DNA from: Chondrosia reniformis
Taxonomy: Eukaryota; Porifera; Demospongiae; Chondrillida; Chondrillidae
Direction of reading: 5' to 3'
Length of the DNA stretch: 64,000 nucleotides
Assembly (NCBI GenBank): GCA_947172415.1
Contig: OX359192.1
Location: 870,501 to 934,500, forward strand
A program made the position numbers and the translations under genes. The notes beneath the pieces were generated by a model. The model saw nothing but the letters and a program-made list of their open reading frames with translations. It did not search any database and was not told the origin of the DNA. Every line of letters starts with the position of its first letter. The first letter of the stretch is position 1. Positions 50,879 through 64,000 of this stretch are shown here, piece by piece.

Positions 50879-51066
50879 TTTCCTGGTATATATGAGTGCA
50901 GTGGCTTTATGGGGAAATCCCTTTACGAATGGCGCTAAGAATCGCGTAACTTCGCACATTTTTATTATTTTCACTTTGAGATTAAATTCCTAAAAATTAA
51001 TGCGAAAAAAAGAGCGAAGTTGTTATTAGTGTTAGCAAAGATTTGTAGCAAACTAACCAGAGTATC
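50879..51066. promoter_or_regulatory. Divergent promoter interval
   Basis: 188 bp between the STOML2 start (reverse) and the sulfotransferase start (forward). No clear TATA box. Called a shared promoter region from layout alone. Confidence 0.5.
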
Positions 51067-52104
51067 ATGAGGATGTTTAGACTGAACTCGTTGATATTTT
51101 TATTTCTATTCTCTTGTATGACCTTGTTGTTACTGTTGACGAAGACCAACCACAGAAATGCAGATTTCGAACGACTTCTAAGTACTAGTATTACCAAAAA
51201 GGATGAATCCCAACTGAAGATAACTTTACAAGATTCATCTGGTCGTACTTCACCTGTTTTGACAAAAAGAATAGAAAAAGGAATCAAGAAACTACTTCTT
51301 TTTGCTGGATGGCCGAGAAGTTGTGGTTCCTTCGTCGGAAGTGTACTCGATGGACACCCTAATATGATTATCGCAAACATCTTTTCTCTTTTTCCCAAGC
51401 TAGGAAGGGGAGAGCTGAAATTTGAAAAATCCACCATCTTCAACGCTTTGTACGAATTTACTCAAGTTGACAAAGAAGAAGGGCAAAGGGCAAATGCAGA
51501 AGAGAAAAAGGGATATCAATTAGTGTTTGACGATATGTACCAAGGAACCTTTGTAGATCATGTCGATGTCATAGGCGAGAAGCACGCATTGGGATTGCCA
51601 AACCTGTACATGCATCATCCGGAAAAGTTTAAATCCATTTTAGGGACTCTTCAAAAGAAGCTTAGAATCCCTGTATACATCATACGGGTAATTCGTAATC
51701 CTTATGACAATATAGCAACATGGGCAATGTATGAGAAATATCATTTGGAAGGAATTCTGCAGTTCAAGAAAGACACAAAGGAAAAAGGAATCAAATTTAA
51801 CGATTCTGCTATTTTAGACAGAATATCAAGACTGTATTTTAAAGCCTACAAAGCTACTGAAGACATTAAACTTCTTGCTGACAAATCTACAGACATTTAC
51901 TGTGCAGAACTGATAAGGAACCCAGAGGCTGAGATTAGAAGGATTTGTTCATTTTTGGAGGTTGAATGTTACCAAGAATATGTGTCCAGTGTTGTGTCTC
52001 ATGTGTATCCGTCAGATTCTTCTACCAGAGATTATGTTCAATGGCCTAAGAATATTTCAACTTTCATTGAGAACTCTATCCGTACTTTTGGTGTTTCTCT
52101 GTAA
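51067..52104 (+). CDS. Intronless Golgi-type sulfotransferase
   Basis: 345 aa, single exon. A short cytoplasmic N-terminus and a signal-anchor helix (LIFLFLFSCMTLLLLLT) give type II topology. The PAPS-binding sites are recognisable: a 5'-phosphosulfate loop in LLLFAGWPRSCGSFVGSVLD and a 3'-phosphate site in VYIIRVIRNPYDNIATW. The C-terminal IYCAELIRNPEAEIRRICSF is typical of sulfotransferase family folds. It transfers sulfate from PAPS to a glycan or Tyr acceptor in the Golgi lumen; the acceptor is not clear. Head-to-head with STOML2. Confidence 0.8.
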   Translation: MRMFRLNSLIFLFLFSCMTLLLLLTKTNHRNADFERLLSTSITKKDESQLKITLQDSSGRTSPVLTKRIEKGIKKLLLFAGWPRSCGSFVGSVLDGHPNMIIANIFSLFPKLGRGELKFEKSTIFNALYEFTQVDKEEGQRANAEEKKGYQLVFDDMYQGTFVDHVDVIGEKHALGLPNLYMHHPEKFKSILGTLQKKLRIPVYIIRVIRNPYDNIATWAMYEKYHLEGILQFKKDTKEKGIKFNDSAILDRISRLYFKAYKATEDIKLLADKSTDIYCAELIRNPEAEIRRICSFLEVECYQEYVSSVVSHVYPSDSSTRDYVQWPKNISTFIENSIRTFGVSL

Positions 52105-53076
52105 GAACTGTTCACTGAAGATATCTTATAACTTTGATCCTAACCTCACAAATAGCCTTAAATTAAGATGTATCATTTTCAGTAATTTTGTACACTGATC
52201 TTGAAATAAGTATAGCTATAAACTACAGCGTAGCTACATTTTTCAAAAATTATTTCGAGTTTAAAAAAATTCGTGGAGCACCTGGCGCCCCCAAACTCGA
52301 ACCACTTACTGGTTCTTTAGATGTCTGGGTGTATTAATGCCGCCAATTTCGAGGTCATATCTAGTAGAAAACGTTTTTGCGCAAGCTTTACGTTACGTAG
52401 TATTAGTAAAGGTGGTTTTTAAATCCTTTTCGTTCGTTCAATGTTCGACGCAAAGGAAAATTGCTAGAAAACGAAAGCCATCCGAGCTTCCGCCATTTTG
52501 GTGGCAGATACGAACAGGAAGCCATACGTTATAAAGGCACCTTGGGCGCCCAAAAATTGCTAAATTGACGTGATTGCGCAATGTTAGGTCAGACTAAACG
52601 AGTTCCAGATCGATAATTTCGAATAGAAAGGTATCGATTTCTATATACGAAGTGTTCTGTTTTTAGCCGTTCTTACGCAATCAGGGCGCATACGGTGCAT
52701 AGCACACAAAAAACCGCATCCGGGTCAGTGGTATATGGTGCATGGTGTTAAAGGAAACAGACATTGGTCTCATAAAAAGAATATCTATATAGTCTGGGAC
52801 TAGTGCAATGTGGTACACTTTATATGTTCCTGCTACTTGTCTGCATGTTCGAATTCTTGGTGTGTCATTCATTCATTTTAAGCAAGTAACTATATCCTCA
52901 CAGTAATTTCATAAATATCTACTTTTACCAAAGACTCGTATTTAGTATATTTAGTATTAAATCAGCATTTTCATCTCTTTAACTAGGAGCAGTAGTTATT
53001 TTGGCATGCAATTATAATGTAAAGTTTGCATATAGCCATGTTCGAGTGAATACATTATAATTATAAAGTGGAATGA
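52105..53076. other. Convergent intergenic region
   Basis: Between the sulfotransferase (+) and the fucosyltransferase-like gene (-). It has a comparatively CpG-richer part around 52260-52560 with CCTGGCGCCCCCAAACTCG and CTTGGGCGCCCAAAAAT, possibly a repeat. No convincing exon. Confidence 0.5.
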
Positions 53077-54555
53077 TTAAAATCTTATGATGGGATATCG
53101 ATAGCTGGGACAATGATCACAACAGATTTGTTTTCGATAAGGAATGAGTCCAAGGTTAGATGATAAGGTGGAAAAAGTGCTTATAGCCAAAATGAAATAT
53201 TCAGAACTTGCTAACAACCAAACATCTACTAAGGCGTTGAAAAAACTCTTCTGACATTTTGCAATAGAAATATTTTTTGCTAAAGCCACATCCAATTGTG
53301 TGTGAATGGCTTCAATGTCAGTACTTACAATCTTGGAGCTACCAAAATTAATTCTTGCATATTTCTTCAGCTCAGTGGAATCCGTTATCAGCAAAAGAGG
53401 AAAATCAATGTCATGATCTTGTATGAACCTTAGGGCACAACGAATTTTACTAGCCCAGGCCACTTCATCCGGCACATAGCGTGTTGGATTCCTCGTAACC
53501 CATGTACCATTATCTTGCTTAACTTTTATCAATTTATATTTTAGCCTATCTTCCATCCTCCCATTGGAAAAAAGTCCGGTACGAACGTGTAAAGAAACGT
53601 ATTTGCTTGGAAGGCCCGACTCAATTTTAAACGCTTCAATTTGCTTATAAAGAGCGTCGGGTTGACCAAAGTCAAGTAGTAAATGCGTAAGCAAAGCTGA
53701 AAGGAAGACAAGAATTCGATCATCTTGACCAGGATGTTTCCTAAATAGGAACATCTCATTTGCTCCACATCGCTCGTTAAAACGGATTTTTATATGCACA
53801 TCAGCTAATAGAACTTTTGTTTTGCTAAACACTGCCTCACAATCCAGTTTCTGATGTGGCCCTTTCCGAATATGCAGCCTCCGATCTAGCTCATCAGTGA
53901 CCCTCCAAGGAATTACATTTGGCTTCCAAAGTAGGATAGTTTCGTTACACTGAGGAACAAAATCGGCGAGGAAAAATCGTCTTGATAATATGGAAAGTAG
54001 GAAGGCAATTCTAGTATTCGCTACCATGCCGCCAATACCTATACTGGCTTTCCCCCGCTGAATGTGCATCCATTTAATGTCACTGTTAAATATTTCTGTG
54101 TCTCCATCCTTAATTCTCTTGTCAATATCTTTAACCCACTGAATATAATCATATATCTTCAACACAACTTGCCGAAAAGAACTATTTGGTTGGGCAGAGC
54201 ATACAACCTTATTGCATTCCTCTATGAAACCTTGGCGTACTGGTAGAGAACTTTTGGAGTCTTTTAGTAACCCTTGGCACAATATCACACAATCGTCTTT
54301 CCTTCCTTTACTAATAGGAAAGCTTGGAATGGTTGGAGGTTCAAAGTTATCTGCTTTCACAGATGGCTGAATAGACGCTGCTGCATGTACGACCGTCTTA
54401 AAGTCGCGATCGATTAGGACTTTCGCGAATTCCATACTTTGAGAAGTTAGAGCTTGAAAACTTAAGTATATAGCAATCAATGTTATTGCTATTGTTGGAT
54501 AAAATAATATCTTGAATAACCGCAGTCTCTTCATTGCCATCACATGCAGGCACAT
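53077..54555 (-). CDS. Intronless type II fucosyltransferase-like enzyme
   Basis: 492 aa, single exon. The first ATG (54555) precedes two other Met codons (MCLHVMAMKR). An N-terminal anchor (ILFYPTIAITLIAIYLSF) is followed by a luminal domain. Fucosyltransferase-like signals: GIGGMVANTRIAFLLSILSR near a nucleotide-sugar loop, KYVSLHVRTGLFSNGR (HxRxG-type motif of the alpha-1,2/1,6/protein-O-fucosyltransferase fold), PLLLITDSTELKKYA, and a C-terminal SEYFILAISTFSTLSSNLG. The donor would be GDP-fucose; the acceptor is unknown. Family assignment rests on these short motifs, so another GT-B inverting enzyme remains possible. Confidence 0.65.
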   Translation of the reverse strand: MCLHVMAMKRLRLFKILFYPTIAITLIAIYLSFQALTSQSMEFAKVLIDRDFKTVVHAAASIQPSVKADNFEPPTIPSFPISKGRKDDCVILCQGLLKDSKSSLPVRQGFIEECNKVVCSAQPNSSFRQVVLKIYDYIQWVKDIDKRIKDGDTEIFNSDIKWMHIQRGKASIGIGGMVANTRIAFLLSILSRRFFLADFVPQCNETILLWKPNVIPWRVTDELDRRLHIRKGPHQKLDCEAVFSKTKVLLADVHIKIRFNERCGANEMFLFRKHPGQDDRILVFLSALLTHLLLDFGQPDALYKQIEAFKIESGLPSKYVSLHVRTGLFSNGRMEDRLKYKLIKVKQDNGTWVTRNPTRYVPDEVAWASKIRCALRFIQDHDIDFPLLLITDSTELKKYARINFGSSKIVSTDIEAIHTQLDVALAKNISIAKCQKSFFNALVDVWLLASSEYFILAISTFSTLSSNLGLIPYRKQICCDHCPSYRYPIIRF

Positions 54556-56489
54556 GAAATTTACAAGTCAATTCTGTTTATTATATATCCCGTACTCTCT
54601 AAGTAGGAATAGCCGGGAAAAAAGATGGCCACCCTATCTAATTTAATACCAATTAACGCCTCATAAATCGCCAACGAAGCGATTTTCGATTATATTCGGT
54701 TATTTGTAGCCATTCATGCACTCTTTTCTCAATGCCAAAACGTCTTTCGACGCTCTACAGCGTTCAAAAAGCTGTTAACCAGGAATAGGCCCATTCCTGA
54801 AATTCATTTTAATTCTTCTTCTTTTGTCAAATGGACTAGCGCTAATATGCAAACTTATGCAGGCACGTACAAGTTATAAATCGTTATAAATGTTTCCGAA
54901 CTAGGGAATAGACAGCCCTAAATCTGAATGCGCTCTACAGGAAACAGGTTTATTATGAAAAGCGAAAATTGTGGTCCTCTCGGCCGCCATTTTTATATAA
55001 GAGATCATGGTTTTTGGCACATTTCTCTTGTCTGAGACGTTATTTCGAGATTTTCGCCAAGAAAACGTTCAAATCTATTTAAAACAAGTAATATTAAGAA
55101 GAAAAATGGGGAATACAAGTAAATAAAAAACATTTACAAAAATATTGTTAGAAGTACGTAGGAATGGCAGTGTTCACTAATACATCTGCAAAAGTATCGA
55201 AACAAGACACTGATTATAATATGATAAGGCTAATCATATAGAAGTTGCATATATACTGAAATTTAAGTAACTTAACCATACACTTCTGTACATGTGTTTG
55301 GGCGCACCATTCCTAGTGCGCCCAAAGAGATTGAAGATGCTATTCATTTCCTGGCAGTATGTCCCAAACTCAATGACAAATGACAAGAGATCTTCCAGAG
55401 GCTTAATGAATGAATGAGTGATTTACGATGAATGTATACATACTGTAAATATAATTTGAGAGCACTCAGCAAAAAAGATTATATCTGCAGGATGATTAAA
55501 ATAAGTGGAGTCCTCTTTTGCACCACAGTTACACAGCTGGCAAATCCTGCTCTCCAGATCAACCTATAAGGGTGTGTCATGATCAATCTGCCCTTTTCAA
55601 TTTCGAGAGGGAGGCACCCACAGCTCATGCAGGGCTGCCAGTACTCTCCTTTTGTTAAATCACTGATCCTTGTATAATCATCAGTTGAAGGCATTCAAGC
55701 CTGTAGTCAACTAACCTGCCCCCAGATCTACTGTTTTTGTCTAATAATGTCTAGTCTTAAGGTCCAATCTTGCAAAGCTAATTTATATAAGTTGCATTGT
55801 ATGACTAAGGAATTGTGATCTTGGAAGTTATACTAGGGTTAGAAATAGCAGGGAGCATAGAAGTAGTCTATAGGTGAGGAAATATGAAGGAATAGAGGCC
55901 TATAGTGTCCCTATTAGGTGAAGATATTATATGAAATAATTAATTCGTTTCTCTGCTTTAATTTCATTCTTATCGAATGATACTAGATATCATTTTTTTC
56001 ATCACTTGTATCTATTAACCGTTGTTACTGTAACTAATAGCTGGTTAATATAAACAGAAGCTTATGTGCATGTGGAAGAATATAAAAAGAATAATATAAT
56101 TCAAGACACTATAGCAATATACCTATGAGAGTTGTCTATATACATGACTGTCATGTTGGATATACTTGTGCCAAAACACTATCACCTTGATCAGCAAAAA
56201 CTATATGCAATGCCAATGAGTTTTATAAAGACAATTTAATGTGTAATATATAGCTATATTTGCCCTATACGTATATCTTTCACAATACATATAATAGGCT
56301 ATATAGTAGAATTGTTTATATTTATCAAAGGAAATGATATGAAGTGTCAGCATTCACAGACATCGTTAAATTTAGAAATTTGATGGCACCTTTCTTTTTT
56401 CATACATAAAGTTTTATTCAATGCAAGAGATTGGAATAAGCGTTTAAGAAAAGCTTTTAATAAACGCCGGGTGCCAAATTGGAATTTAA
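54556..56489. other. Intergenic region, divergent genes
   Basis: About 1.9 kb between the fucosyltransferase-like start (-) and the Miro start (+). Contains a GGGCGCACCATTCCTAGTGC palindrome near 55309-55324 and a reverse open stretch at 55479-55694 reported separately. Confidence 0.5.
55479..55694 (-). CDS. Doubtful small reverse ORF
   Basis: 71 codons, MPSTDDYTRISDLTKGEYWQ onward with three closely spaced Cys (CMSCGC). The composition looks protein-like rather than AT-noise. No splice partners, domain or promoter could be seen. Could be an exon of an unmodelled gene, a decayed gene piece or chance. Confidence 0.2.
   Translation of the reverse strand: MPSTDDYTRISDLTKGEYWQPCMSCGCLPLEIEKGRLIMTHPYRLIWRAGFASCVTVVQKRTPLILIILQI

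Positions 56490-64000
<7,511 letters not shown>

Noticed and set aside
50997..51443. Reverse ORF of 148 codons
   Set aside because: Antisense shadow of the sulfotransferase N-terminal half.

Overview
This window is animal nuclear DNA. It is AT-rich, and the genes are interrupted by many GT-AG introns. They encode metazoan-type proteins: geranylgeranyltransferase-I beta, molybdenum cofactor sulfurase, Miro, stomatin-like 2, SRFBP1, a receptor tyrosine kinase and a mucin/LRR/Ig/EGF secreted protein. The lineage-specific extracellular domain mixtures (SRCR plus FN3 on a receptor tyrosine kinase; LRR plus Ig plus EGF on a mucin stalk) suggest an early-branching animal such as a demosponge. That is an inference, not something the sequence proves.

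Layout. 1-3224 (+): 3' part of PGGT1B. 3479-11156 (+): MOCOS in 16 exons, one intron using a GC donor. 12345-15113 (-): an unrecognised signal-peptide/single-TM protein. 15206-16243 (-): an unrecognised short gene sharing a 135-bp divergent promoter with the next gene. 16379-30616 (+): a 22-exon secreted mucin-LRR-Ig-EGF protein whose LRRs are mostly single 72-nt exons. 31168-32676 (+): intronless sulfatase. 32772-34751 (+): SRFBP1/BUD22 family. 35362-43102 (-): a 904-aa receptor tyrosine kinase with two SRCR and two FN3 domains. 43975-50878 (-): stomatin-like protein 2, divergent from 51067-52104 (+), an intronless Golgi sulfotransferase. 53077-54555 (-): intronless type II fucosyltransferase-like enzyme. 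56490 to the window end (+): Miro, incomplete at its 3' end. The exon models keep frame throughout for ten of the twelve genes; the 15206-16243 gene is incomplete, and exon 1 of the kinase has an uncertain boundary.

The genes share no pathway. Three of them (sulfatase, sulfotransferase, fucosyltransferase-like) concern glycan or sulfate chemistry and are intronless among intron-rich neighbours. MOCOS and PGGT1B are housekeeping modification enzymes; Miro and STOML2 act at mitochondria.

The most striking signal is in the repeats. A roughly 190-bp dispersed family (about 14 copies or fragments) carries at one end a 46-nt sequence that folds as a minimal hammerhead ribozyme with a very short stem III. 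Several copies begin or end within a base or two of the predicted self-cleavage site. A second hammerhead of the same 46-nt layout, with every core base intact, lies at 48806-48851. More decayed hammerhead-like cores occur at 1184, 36230 and in a fold-back family at 26585, 46015, 21283, 22483 and 62545. Other repeats include tRNA-derived SINE pieces, several MITE-like families, G-tract elements and long minisatellites that often sit very close to splice sites.
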